Part shown: positions 25,962-38,282 of the stretch, in pieces | Layout: every line of letters starts with the position of its first letter | Position numbering within the stretch: position 1 is the first letter of the stretch | NCBI GenBank assembly: GCA_023846275.1 | Contig: CM043870.1 | Location: 10,177,527-10,241,526 of the forward strand | From: Vanilla planifolia | Lineage: Eukaryota > Streptophyta > Magnoliopsida > Asparagales > Orchidaceae | DNA length: 64,000 nt | Direction of reading: 5' to 3' | The notes under the pieces: model-generated | Told to the model about the DNA's origin: nothing | Database searches by the model: none | The model's input: only the letters and a program-made list of their open reading frames with translations | Position numbers and translations under genes: made by a program

Positions 25962-27810
25962 GGTTCAACAAGTGGGGTTTGAATTATTAAGAATAAAAAA
26001 TTATATTTTTTACAAAAAAAATTAAAGAAATGTTTTTTAAAATACATTTTAATTAACTTTAGCAAATCTCTAAAAGTAATTTTTTTGTAATTTTTAATTT
26101 TATTTTAAAACATGTTAACTTTTATAAAAATTATGTAATAAAAAATAATAATTAAAATATATACTAATAATAGTTTAGCTTAAAAATAAGCCTATGTGCA
26201 CCTTGGGCAAAAGCTAGGAAAAACAAAACACTAAATATAAGCTTTTTGCTAAAATATGGGTAAGTTAAACCCTCAGAATAATGAAATAAATGGGCCAAAC
26301 AATTACTTCCTTATAATAAAATAAAATGACAATAAAAGAAAGAAATTTAATGATAGAAAATAAAAATTAATTCAAACAAAATCTTATGCTTAATAAAACG
26401 ATTAAAGAGACACAAGTATTTTAATCAAATCAATTATATATAGAAAAAATTGATTACTTTTCTAATTTGAAAAGAAAGTCAAATTTAGGATTTTGACTAC
26501 TAAAAAAATACAACGTATGAAAGTGATGATGAACATGAGATACTAAGGGCTTGAATGTAGTGTCTTGAAAATTTTTCTTTAGATTGCTTCATCATCAATT
26601 TTATTTAAGATTTTTTTTATTTATAGATATTTTCTAACAACTAAAAGCACTTACCAAATACACCATATATTTATTATAGTTCTATAGTCTATTTTATTTT
26701 AATTAAAAAATATCATTATTTAATTAACAATACTAATGACTTGAAATCATGGCTAAAATAGTAATTGCATAGGAGCCACTCAAAAAGATCTAAGGCCATT
26801 CGATAACAAAAACTACATGATCAGATATATACAATTCAATTGGTGCTATTTAGAAATTAGATATTGTCAAGACCGTTCGATCTTAATCGTGATCAAATAC
26901 TTAAATCTTGATCACAAACTTGAATTAAAGATGGACCACGTGATCAAAAAATAAAAAAGATTAAACAGAGGATATAATTAGGAATTATATAAAGGCGAAT
27001 AAGATTAGGATTGTTTGATCATGAAATTTCATAATTTGACGACTTTAGTTGCTACCATAATTTAGAAGTATGATCATGAAAACAAAGTTGTGTTTTAGTT
27101 CTATAAGGCAAAGATGAATTAAGATATTATGTTTTTAAGACTTTGTGTGATCTTCTAAGATAGCCTATTGGGATTGGCTACCCATGGTTTGCTCAGGATG
27201 TTATGATCCATGAGGCCAGTGATACATTATACACTTAATATTCTAATATGGAAATAAAAACTCAATATGATGACCGACATCTAGGTTTGTGACTAATTTC
27301 TTGACCTATTTACTTTATCGAATAGGTTTAGCATTCATTTTCCTCACCCAAAGTGATTATTGTAGTGAACTCATTAACGGGATAAGTAAGTCTAAATTTT
27401 TTTGCTAATTAAGTAATCCTACTATAACATACTTTTTTGTAATTAGTTAAATAAAATTTTCAAAGATAGGATTAAGCTAAATAAAAAATATTAGAAATCT
27501 AAATATTTTTTAAGATGATTAATTTTAATTTAAATTATATCTTATAATAAATATTTTAATCAAGCTTAATATTCTAATCAAAATAAAATTAAAATATCTA
27601 AAATTTAATTCAAAATATATCTCTTGTTAGTTTATTACTCTAACCATGATAACCATCATAGGATTTTACCTTTACTCTTCTTTTTTAAGTTTTCCTATAA
27701 ATTTGAGCATTAGCTATCTAAAATCTAAAAACACACTTAAAAAATTTATTAGAAATACTCAAGGTTTTTTATCGTCAAAGAAAGTACCTTGGCTAGAGGT
27801 CAATAATACA
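25962..27810 (-). repeat. Left LTR (3' LTR) of the first nested copia
   Basis: Collinear with 35,609-37,490, starting at the shared aataaaaaattatattt block (25,990 and 35,641) and ending with the shared gtcaataataca. By eye the two LTRs are about 80% identical. Confidence 0.85.
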
Positions 27811-28513
27811 ATAGTCTAAACCTTTTGATGATAACAAAACATTTAATGAACTTAATAAAAACATAAACTACTTATAAAATTAATATATAAAATAATTAAA
27901 GATAAACTCTCCTTACATGTATGCCATGACTAGATTAATTTTCTCTCTTAATTTGTGTTTATTTCTTTCAAATTTATTCTCTACGTTTTTTGTATCATTC
28001 AAAAGAATTCATACTAAGTTTTGTAAATTATTAACAATCGTAAATGTTTATTAAGTTATCAATTGGTTCTTTATCTAGATTTTTTAAAACATTACTTTAA
28101 TTATAATTTAATCCAATGATCTAAGATCAACTCACATAATTCTTTTCAAATTGATATAATTCATTTTTATAATTATTGCATAAAACATTATTTAAGGTAA
28201 ATTGTATTAAAATTGATTTAAAATTTGTAATAAAAAGTAAATTGTTATGACTAAAATAATTCTAAAACTATGAAGACCCATATTTTAAGATTATAAGCAT
28301 TAATTCTAAATTAGATATTTACTAGATAATATTTTGGAAACATAATATAATAATAAAATTTTATATATGCCTCAAAACATATGTTTAAATATTAGAAAAT
28401 AAAGTATTTTAAATATTAGAGATCATTAGGATGAGTCTAATAATATTTATTTTATCTTAATTAGAGTTCATATAGAATTTCTACGAAATTTCAAAGTTAC
28501 TAAGTATAATTGA

Positions 28514-28519
<6 letters not shown>

Positions 28520-28552
<33 letters not shown>
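28520..28552. repeat. (TA)n microsatellite, duplication copy 1
   Basis: A TA run matched in position by the run at 30,719-30,745 in the second copy of the 2.2-kb duplication. Confidence 0.9.
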
Positions 28553-28561
<9 letters not shown>

Positions 28562-29684
28562 TGATAAAAAAATATAATATTTTCTCCTTCTCCAGTCCCT
28601 ATGCTTGACACAAACCCTAAATGGTGATTTTCATTCAGTCATTTGGGAGATTCGTTGAAAATTGCTTCATTGTCAACCAAGGCTACGAGAATCATTAAAG
28701 TATAAAGCAACATTAAAGAAGAGGATGTGAGCTATGTTGACATAAAGTTCTAGTAAGTTTGAAAGACAAAAAAAATGGATCTCATTTATTTCTTCATGAT
28801 TTGACTTAAAATTGATGATAAGAATTGACTTATTTATCCTTAATGAAGTTGTCTTTTGATTATTAGAATCATTGGAAAGGAATTTGTTGACTATTTGCAA
28901 CCTAAGGTTTTAAGAAAAGAAATAATTGAGAGAAATGCTTGGAGAGAGAGAAATAGACAATTCATCAATTTGAAATGAAATTTATAATGAATTTTAAATC
29001 TTGGTAAATTGAAATTTTAAAAATGTTTTGTGTTAACCTGAATGGGTGTAATTTGACAAATTAAAATTACAAAATATAGAATTTAACTAATAATAAGGGT
29101 AAGAATGAAGAAATAAGAGAACTTTTGAGGGAGGAGATGCAATAGTTGGCTATGAATCACAATAAAAAAGGGGAATTGATGTCATCTCAAAGATTTAGGT
29201 AGGCATAACTTAATAAAATTATGATACAAGTAGAGAATTATTTATATAATTATTATATTGAGATTTTGAGATATGAATCATCATTTCTTTTATTCGTTGT
29301 ATAATGCATAGTTTGATATAGTAACATAGCATGGCATATTCAAGTATTTATATTAACTTATGATTAAGGTTGCATAGTTGACTTTGTATATTATTGTATA
29401 CTTGTAATGAAAAAAGGGTAAGAAAATTAATATTCAAAATATTATGTGGGATAAATTAAATGGCATGCACATATATAAATATTCAAAATTAAGAATGATT
29501 AAGTTATAAATGAAAATCCTTATGTGTGATAATTTAAATGACAAGCACATACATAAATATTCTAAACTAAGAATGATCAGGTTATAAAATAAAGAAAAAA
29601 AGTGAATAAAGAAACTTTGTTTTTAAGCCTAATATCATATGAAGAATAATTTGAAAAATACATTTCTTTTGTAACTTTATAGCA

Positions 29685-30210
29685 TAATGCTACTTGTTGT
29701 GTGTTCTAATGACTATCGCTTATTGTGTGATCTAGTGGTAATGATATCATTAGCATCAAACCTTGATGATTAAGCTACCTACTCCATGATCTTAAGTTAT
29801 TGTTTATTGTGTGATATAGTGACCACTACTTGTTATGTGATCTAGTGGTTATGGTCTATAGTGATGATGTATATATATATCACTTTGTGTGCTTTAGCAA
29901 CTATCACTTGATATGTGATCTAATGATATTGGTGCTACTAACATCGAACCTCAATGATTGAGCTACCTATCAAATGATGAAGAGTTGTTGCTTACTGTGT
30001 GATCTTGTGACTATTGCTTACTATATGATTTGGTGATTAAGATCTATAATGATGATATATATTTGCTTCTTGCTATGTGATTTAATGATTATCACTTACT
30101 TTGTGATCTAGTAGTATAAGTACCATTAACATCAGATCTTAATGATTAAGCTACCTACTATGTGATCAAGAGTTGCTACTTACTATATGATATGGTGGTT
30201 GAGGTCTATA

Positions 30211-30280
<70 letters not shown>

Positions 30281-30545
30281 ACTTGTGTGATCTGTTGGCC
30301 ACCACTTAGTGTGTAATTTGATGATAATAGTATCATAATATTAGACCTTAATGATTGAGCTACCTATTGTGTGTTCAGGAGCTAACACTTATTATGTGAT
30401 CTAATAGCCATTACTCACTATGTGATCTGAAAATTAAGGTCTATAGTGATGAACTATATATACTCCTTGTTATGTGATCTGATGGCTACCATTTGTTGTG
30501 TGATTTGATGATATTGATACCACTAGCATCAAGCCTTAATGATTG
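29685..30545. repeat. Minisatellite array 1, unit about 160-190 bp
   Basis: About five units, each ending in tctatagtgatgat plus a short TA run (marks at 29,855, 30,043, 30,205 and 30,440). Within a unit, a shorter motif of about 26-30 bp, close to tgtgatctagtggccaccac, recurs several times, together with a ttaatgattgagctacctac block. A (TA)n run of about 64 bp sits at 30,214-30,277. Confidence 0.85.
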
Positions 30546-30675
30546 ACCCATAAAAAGTTGAGATTTATTCTTATAAAAATTATTGAACAATCTTATTCTC
30601 CCTACCTAAAGCTTGGGTAGCTTGTGATCAAGGTTGTTTTCAAGTGGTTAATTTGTGTCAACTTGATCAATTTTC

Positions 30676-32003
30676 ATTCAGAACTCTTGAAAAATTTCAA
30701 AGTTAATATGTATAATTAAATATATATATATATATATATATATATTAACTATCTTTAGTAAAAACTAAAAACAACACTTTCTCCCTTTACCATCCTATGC
30801 TCAACACAAACTCTAGGTGGCAATTTTTTGTAGTTGATTGGGAAATTAGTTGAAAATTACTTTGTCATCAATGATGGCTATGAGAATCATTAAAGTATCA
30901 ATGAAATTAAAGAAGAGGATTTTAGATTTGTTGACAGGAAGTTTTGATATGTTTGAAAATGGAAAAAAAGAACTCCTTCATTTCTTCGTGATTTAACTTA
31001 AAATTAGTGACAAAAATCCATGCATTTAGCATTAATTAAACTTCTATTTGACTAAGGATTATTAGGAAGGATTTTGTTGAAGATCTACAAATTAGGGTTA
31101 TGAGAAAAAGGAAAACTAAGAGAAAATACTTAGAGGTAAAGAAATGGAGAATATAAATTTGAAGTGAGTTTTATAACGAATCTAAAATCTTACTAAATTA
31201 AACTTTTGAAAACTTTTTGTATTAGTTAGAATAGGTGTTGTTTGATAAGATTATGAAACATAAAATTTGACTAATAATAATGGCAAGCATAAAGAAACAA
31301 GAAAACTCTTAAGGGAGGAGAACTGTAGTAGTTGATTATGAATCACAAAAGAAAGGAAAAAGGGGAATTTATTTCATATCGAAGATTCACGAAGATAAAT
31401 TTAATAAAAGTATAATATAAGTAGTGAATTAATTATATAATTATTATATCAAAATTTTGTGATATGAGCCATCATTTCTTTTGTATCTTGTATAATGCAT
31501 AATTTGACATGAGTAATATGGCATAAAATATGCAACTATTTACATTCATTTACGATTAAGGTTGCATAGTAAACTTAGTATATTATTGTATGTTTAAAAT
31601 GAAAAAGGGGTAAAATTAATATTCAAAATATTATAAGGGATAAATTAAATAACATGCATATATATAAATATTTAAAATTAAGAATAATCAACTTACATAT
31701 GAAAATACTCTTGTGATATTTAAAAATAGAGAAAAAAATGAATAAAAGAATTTTAGTTTTAAAACTAATATCTTATGCAAAATAATTTTAAGAATGCACT
31801 TTCTCTTATAACCTTGACTCATAATATCACTTGTTATATAATCTAGCAACTACCACTTGCTGTGTGATCTAATAGTAATGATACCATTAACAATAGAGCT
31901 CAATGATTAAGCTACCTATTACGTGATCAGGAACTTTCACTTGATGTGTGTTTTAGTGGCCATCGCTTACTGTGTGATCTGGTAGTTAACAGCTATAATG
32001 ATG

Positions 32004-32055
<52 letters not shown>

Positions 32056-32850
32056 TATTTATTGTGTGATCTAGTGGCTACTGCTTACTATGTAATCTAA
32101 TGATTTTGGTACCACTGCCATTGGACCTCAATGATTGAGCTATCTAATATATTATCAGGAGCTACATCTTGCTGTGTAATCTAATAGCCACCAATTACTT
32201 TACATTCTAACAGTTGAGATCTATAGTGATGATATAAATATATTACTTGTTTTAGTATAGGTATCACTAATATTAGACATTAATAATTGAGCTACCTACT
32301 ATGTGATCAGGTGCTATCACTTAATGTATGATGTATTAGCCATCACTTATTGTGTGATCTAGTTGCTAAGGTTTATAGTAACGATGTATCTATATATAAG
32401 CCATTTGTTATGTAATCTTGTGGCTATTTCTTGTGTGATATAGTATAAATGATACCATAACATTAGACCTTAATGATTGAGTCAACTACTATGTGATGAG
32501 GATCTACTGCTTTTGTGATCTATCAGCTATTGCTTATTATGTGATCTTGTAGTTGAGGTATATTGTGATGATATATCTATATATATATGTAGCTTTCTAT
32601 GTGATCTAATAGTTACCACTTAATGTGTGATCTGATAGTATTGGTATCATAAGCATAGAACCTTAATTATTAAGCTTCCTATTATGTGATCAATAACTAC
32701 AACTTGCTATGTAATCTAACAATCACCACTTGTTATGGGATTTAATGGTTGAGGTCTATGGTCATGAGGTATAATACTACTTATTATGTGATATAGCAGC
32801 CAGTGTTTCTGTGATCTAATATTGGATATGATGAGATGCTAGGAGATATG
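30676..32850 (+). repeat. 2.2-kb tandem duplication, copy 2
   Basis: Second copy of the same block, in the same order: TA microsatellite, leader-like block, AT-rich stretch, then the tgtgatct minisatellite array. Confidence 0.85.
31815..32830. repeat. Minisatellite array 2, unit about 150-200 bp
   Basis: Same unit as array 1, about five to six copies. The ctata-gtgatgat marks lie near 31,992, 32,220, 32,371, 32,552 and 32,755. A (TA)n run of about 45 bp lies at 32,009-32,053. Confidence 0.85.
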
Positions 32851-33649
32851 ATATTATAATCATGAGGATAAGAGCTATTAGAAAGAAATCAGGACCTTTA
32901 TTAATTGAAATAAAGGTTGAACAAAACTTATGAAAAACTAAGATTAATATAAATTTGAAAAATATATTGCATATAATTATTTATACAAATTATATAAGAA
33001 AAGAAAAAGAGATATTAAACTTCTGCTTTAAAGATAAAATGCTATGGCTTATTTGAATTATATTTGAAAACATTTGTTATATACTATCATAGTTATAAGG
33101 GATGATTTCCACTTTTGTTAAAGTCATGTATACTATCACAATACTTATGATTAGGTGAATTATATTTCATATTCATTTTCATGCAAATTTATTTAAGTTA
33201 TTAATTTATCTATTAAGTCTTTATACTCATTTTCCTACTTTTATTAAAAGAAATAGTACATGTACACATTCAGTGGGGGGAATTTAGAGATATAGGAATA
33301 GGTATTAAGAACTAGAAATAAGTTGCCTAGAGATAATAATAATATTATAGATTTTGTTGTATATCTCTTATGTATATAATCTTTTGGAGATTTTGTGGCA
33401 TAATTTCACTTTTATGGAATGTGATGCTATTGTAATAATATGGTGTTTGTTGAGGTATTATATTTTTCTTATGTTGATATAATTTATAATGATATTATGT
33501 TTTATTGATAATATATTTCCTTAATATAAATTTTTATTAATGTATAGTTGATAAATCAACTATATGTATATAAAAAACCTGACAACTTCTAGGGGAGGCT
33601 TTGTTTGGTTGTCTTATAAAATTCAAATCTCATTTGAGCCAAAATTTTA

Positions 33650-35589
33650 AATTATTAAGGAAATTATGAGTAGTTAATTATCATTCCTCATTTAAGTAAT
33701 CTTTTTGTGTCCTCTTAACATGTCAACTTTGTTTATTTCTTAAATATTCTTGATTAGAAAGGAATTAAAAGTTAATGGATAAGTTGGGTGTGAAAAAACC
33801 AATTGTAATTTTTCCTATAATTTTTTTAGGATAATCCTTAATAAGTTTTAAAATTATAAGATTTTTATCAATTATATTTATACTAATTTTTTAAATTGAA
33901 ATTTATTCATCAAAGTTTACATGCATAATAATTTATTTTAATTATTAAATTTGAGACTCTAAGCCATTTTAGGTTCAACATATTTATGAGTAACAGTGCT
34001 ATTATTTTCTTTCATTAGCCATACAAAAGTAAGAAATTTAGAATAAATATTAGCTCTAATCCTACATGCTTTTGAAGTACGACTAAGTTGCATTCAATAA
34101 TGGCTTACAAGCTTGTAATTATAATGATATAAAATATCAACTTGTCTATACACATGAGATTTTCTGACAATTGTAAGACAAACTTCTCTACTAATTGGTT
34201 TTACTTTAAAAATGAGTAGGTAGAGTGTAAAATTTGAAATCATTGAATTCTTTAACTAAGGATGCATACTCATTAACTTTTTATTTGAAATTATCATTGG
34301 CCTTTACCATATTCTTTAAATAAATATTAGTCTTTTCTTTAATTTATTCACAACAACCTAAATATTTATCATGTTCTTCTTTTGATTTCTTATATTTTTT
34401 GCTAAAATTTTTAAACATCTTGTTAACATAAAGTAATTGTTCAACCAATATTTTTGGAATAGTTGACCTCCTCACTTTAGGATACACACTTTTTTATCTT
34501 CCTCTTCTTCTTTAGCCATCATGCAACTTTATTGTTGTCTTTCTTTACACTTGTACTAGTGTCTCTTGAATCAGTCCAACCTACTTCAATGCTTTCTTTT
34601 TCTTACATTTTTTCTTTTCAAAACTTTCTTACATGATATGACATGTTGGTCATTTATATCCTAGTTTACCACATTCATGACAAATAATTTCCTCTTTTTC
34701 TTGCTCTTTTATTGGATCTTTGATTTCTATGTCTACCTATAATATCAAGAATTTTAGACAAGCCTCTAAAGATTAAACTAATGCCATCTTCATCAGTAGA
34801 TTCTCTTATAAAGTATCTTTTTTCATCTTCAATGCTATTGTTAGTTCCTTTCTTTTTGTTTTGTTTTTCTCAATTAATTCTTCTTCTTTTCTCCTTTCTA
34901 TTTTTAAATCATTAGTCATGAGCACACCCATTAAGTCATCTAATGTAATAATGGAAATATTTTTATTTGTCTTCATGGAGGTAGTCAATGGATCATACTC
35001 TTTGTGCAAAATTCTAAGTAACTTATTCACCTATTTATTCATAGAAATTGGCTTTCCTAAACTAGAAAATGCATTAATAATATTAATAAATCTTGTACAT
35101 ATTCTGTTAATTGATTCATTTGAAAGCATCTTGAATAACTCATAGTCATGCATTATCGTGTTTATTTTATTTTCTTTAATTAAAGAGGTACCTTCCTATG
35201 ATACCTTTAAGTTATACCAAATTTTATAAGTTATTCCTAAATTCATAATTTTATTGAATTTCGTAGTATTCAAAGCATAAGTAAAATATTTATGACCTTA
35301 TTATTTAATTATACTTTATGTTTTTCACTTTCATCTATTTCACAAAAATGCTTAGGTACAAAAGTATGTGTATTTTTATTTATAAGAAAATCAAATTTGC
35401 TTGCATTAATTCTCACATTTTTCTATCAATAATTTTAAATGACTAGTCATTCTAGTCTTGCAATAGTCATAATAATTAGTACAAAAGAGTGATGGTTTAT
35501 AGGAAGAAGCACCTTCACCCAAATTTGTTGAAGCATCAATTTGAGCTATATATCTCTTAGAGAATTTTTACTTACAAGAAAGCAACCTT
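33650..35589 (-). mobile_element. Gag region of the first nested copia
   Basis: Read on the minus strand. The UBN2-type segment at about 35.0-34.8 kb contains KNISIITLDDLMGVLMTNDL, similar to the SLEELIGSLMTYE motif of SIRE/Maximus gag. A CHECGKLG-type zinc knuckle follows near 34.65 kb and a lysine/asparagine-rich coiled segment near 34.0-34.4 kb. The gag is broken several times and is a fossil only. Confidence 0.65.
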
Positions 35590-35602
35590 GCTCTGATACC
35601 AA
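35590..35602 (-). other. Primer binding site of the first nested copia
   Basis: The minus strand reads TTGGTATCAGAGC, an exact match to the plant tRNA-iMet-type PBS, a few bases from the right LTR. It sets the element's direction as minus. Confidence 0.85.
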
Positions 35603-35608
35603 TTTAAG

Positions 35609-37490
35609 TGTTGTTTTATAAGAGTAAGTGTCTTATTGGGAATAAAAAATTATATTTCTTAGAAAAATATTAAAATTAATTTTTAAAATTATTTTTAATT
35701 AATTTGAGTAAATCTTTAAAAGTGATTTTATGCAAATTTTAATTTTTTAAAAAATTGTTAACTTCAATAAACATTGTATGATAAAAATAAAATTATTAAA
35801 AATTTAAAACAACAAATTCTAAGTTGTTTGGCTTAAATAAAAGCCTACGTTCACCTCAGACAAATGTCAAGAAAAAACAAAACACTCACTATAAGTCTTT
35901 CACTAAAAAATAAGTAGGCTAGACCCTCACAATGATAAAACAAATGAAACATGTACTACAACCTTACAGTAAAATAAAATGATAATAGAAGAAAAATATT
36001 CAATATCATAAAATCAAAATTAATACAAATAAAATCTTATGCATGATGAAATGATTAATGAGATATAAGTATTTATTAAATCAATTAGGAATAAAGAAAA
36101 TTGATTACTTAGTTAATTTGAAAAAAAAGTTAAATTTAAGAGTTTGATGACTAAAGGAAATAGAGTATAAAAGTGATGATGAATATGGACTACTAAAGCT
36201 TGAATGTACTGGTTTTAAACTTTTTCTTTAGATTACATAAAAATTTATCATTAATGTTGTTTAAGAATTCTTCTATTTATAGATAATTTTTAATAGTTAA
36301 AAACACTTACCAAACATATGATATAGTCATTATACTTCCATAAAATACATTATTTTAATTAAAAAATATTGCTTAATTAAAAATTCTAATGGCTCAAAAT
36401 GATGGCCAAAAGAGCAATTATGTGAGAGCCACTCAATTGGAATCATATGGGACCATTTGATCATGAAACTATGCATTCCAATGGATGCAATTCAATTTGG
36501 GCTATTTCAAAATAAGATTTAATTTGGATTATTAGAACTTAATTGTGATTGGATGACTAGATCTTGATCATACACTCGAATAAAAGATGGACCATTTAAT
36601 CGTAAAATTGTATGATCAAACAAAGGATATAATCAGGCATTATATAATAGATGATGTAATTAGGATCATTTGATTATGAAATTGTGTGATCAAATGGCTT
36701 TTGTTACTCTTACAATTTGGATGCTTGAAGCATGAAGACAATTTGTGTTTTAGTTCCAAATGACAAACGTGAACTAAGATATTACATTTTTAAGACAATT
36801 CTAATCTTCTAAGTAGCTTATTGAGGTTGGCTACTCCCTGGTTTACTCTGGATAACATTACCCATGCAACTAGTGATGCATTGTATAGTTAATATTTGAA
36901 TATGAAAATAAAAGCCCAATTTGACAACCTAAATCTATGCTTATAAGTGATTTCTTGACCAATTTAGTTTAGCAAATGGGTTTAACATTCTTTTCCCTAA
37001 TTCAAAGTGGTTATTATAGAAAACCTTTAACTTATAGATAAGTTTAATTTTTTGCTAATTAATTAATTAAACTATAACATATATTTTTCTTATAAGTTAA
37101 TTAAGATTTTTAAAGATATGATTAAGCTAAAATGATGACCAAGACAAGATGGATCAATAATATTAAAAAATATATATATTTTTCTAAGATATTTAAATTT
37201 AATTTAATTTATGTGTCTTGTAATAAATATTTTAATCAAGCTTAACATTCTAATCAAAGTAAAATTGAAATGCCTAAAATTAAATTCAAAATATATCTCT
37301 TAATAGTTTGTCACACCAACCAAAATGATTATCATGGGATTTCATCTTTGCTCCTCTTCATCTTTAAGTTCTCACATGAATATTAGCATCTGTTATCTAA
37401 AATCTAAAAATTTACTTAAAAAAATTTATTAAAAATACTTTGTATTCATTATCATCAAACAAAGCATCATGACTTGGAGTCAATAATACA
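35609..37490 (-). repeat. Right LTR (5' LTR) of the first nested copia
   Basis: About 1.88 kb. Starts TGTTG next to the PBS and ends caataataca. Collinear with the left LTR throughout. Confidence 0.85.
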
Positions 37491-37495
37491 AAGTT

Positions 37496-38282
37496 AGTTG
37501 GTAGAAGAAGATAAGAGGATAAAAAGGAAAAAAAAAAGGTGTGTGATGCATATGTGAATATCTTAAGAAAAAATATAAGAGAAAGAATGAATAAAATTTG
37601 AAGTATCTTTTAGCTATATCTCACATGGACCACTAAATTTTAAAAGTTAGTTATGGTAGGCCAAAAGGGGGTAATAAGAGGAGATTTAACTAAAATGGGT
37701 GGACTATGGCTAAATCAACCTTAGCTAGTTTTTTCTTAAGCAATTTGTTGGATTAAGGAGGTGTGGTTGGAGCTATTTAAGCCCTTAAGGCATGCTTGTA
37801 ATGGTTTGAGAAAAATCTAGTCACAAACAAGATTGGAGAGGCCAATCAAGAGAATACTAGGAGAAGAAAGATAAGCTCTAAGGAAAAAGGAGGGTTCAAG
37901 TTTTCAAAAAAAAGTTCTAACCAAGGAGAAGTCCTTTATACTAGTTTTTAGGTAAGATGATCCAAGTGTACACAAAATAATTTTATCCATGATTTAAGGA
38001 ATAATAAAAATAAGTTATCTTGTTAAAAGTGCATGTGGTATCCTTGGAAAATGATTTAGTAAAAGCTAGTGAATCTTATTTTCTATAAACCTTTTTTAAA
38101 AGGACAAGAAGCCTTTGATAGTTATGCACAAAGGGAAACCTCTTATACTTATGAATAAAGTGAATTTTTATTTGCATAAAAATATTGTTTATCATGCATT
38201 ACTAGTGAAACTTTATAAAGAAACAATGCAAGAATATGCAATATTAACTAAACTGTGAATGTTAGTGAAAGTCAGTTCATAT
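37496..38282 (+). repeat. Right LTR of the Tekay-like gypsy, piece 2 of 3
   Basis: Continues the gypsy LTR after the first copia. From the ggagggttcaag string (about 37,889) it aligns with the left LTR from about 18,960, and it stops at the second copia. Confidence 0.8.

Larger units (their letters stand above)
28466..30665 (+). repeat. 2.2-kb tandem duplication, copy 1
   Basis: Collinear with 30,676-32,850 at an offset of about 2190-2206 bp. Shared anchors are aaatttcaaagtta (ends 28,499 and 30,705), the acacaaac-c-ct leader block, gagaatcattaaagtat and ggataaattaaa (ends 29,460 and 31,649). This copy also has an extra local duplication of about 80 bp (about 29,446-29,520 and 29,525-29,595) that the other copy lacks. 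Identity is roughly 80%. Confidence 0.85.
28270..33650 (+). repeat. Gypsy-LTR-like segment with internal tandem duplication, inside the copia
   Basis: This segment lacks coding sequence and looks like a solo plant gypsy LTR. It has a tgaagacccatattt start (about 28,270), a leader-like ctcc/acacaaaccctaaatgg block (about 28.6 kb), a tattaagtctttatactcattttccta box (about 33.2 kb) and an aggggaggctttg box (about 33.59 kb) near its end. The family is inferred from this layout and the edges are approximate. A 2.2-kb block within it is present twice. Confidence 0.35.
25962..37490 (-). mobile_element. Ty1/copia (SIRE/Maximus-like), minus strand, nested in the gypsy LTR
   Basis: This fossil has LTRs of about 1.85 kb at 25,962-27,810 and 35,609-37,490, flanked by the near-identical 5-bp target duplication AAGTA/AAGTT. 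A perfect PBS core lies next to the right LTR, and a purine tract (minus strand catcaaaaggtttag) next to the left one. The internal region shows copia gag of the SIRE/Maximus style (UBN2-like region and a CCHC-like knuckle, about 34.5-35.5 kb) and a gag C-terminal coiled segment near 34.0-34.4 kb. I did not recognise copia pol. Most of the middle is a gypsy-LTR-like segment with tandem repeats. The element is broken many times. Confidence 0.8.

Noticed and set aside
29685-32830. CRISPR-like regular repeats
   Set aside because: Units are diverged, 150-190 bp long and contiguous, without unique spacers. They are eukaryotic minisatellite arrays.
34861-35145. 94-codon plus-strand frame
   Set aside because: It is antisense to the copia gag, which is recognised on the minus strand.
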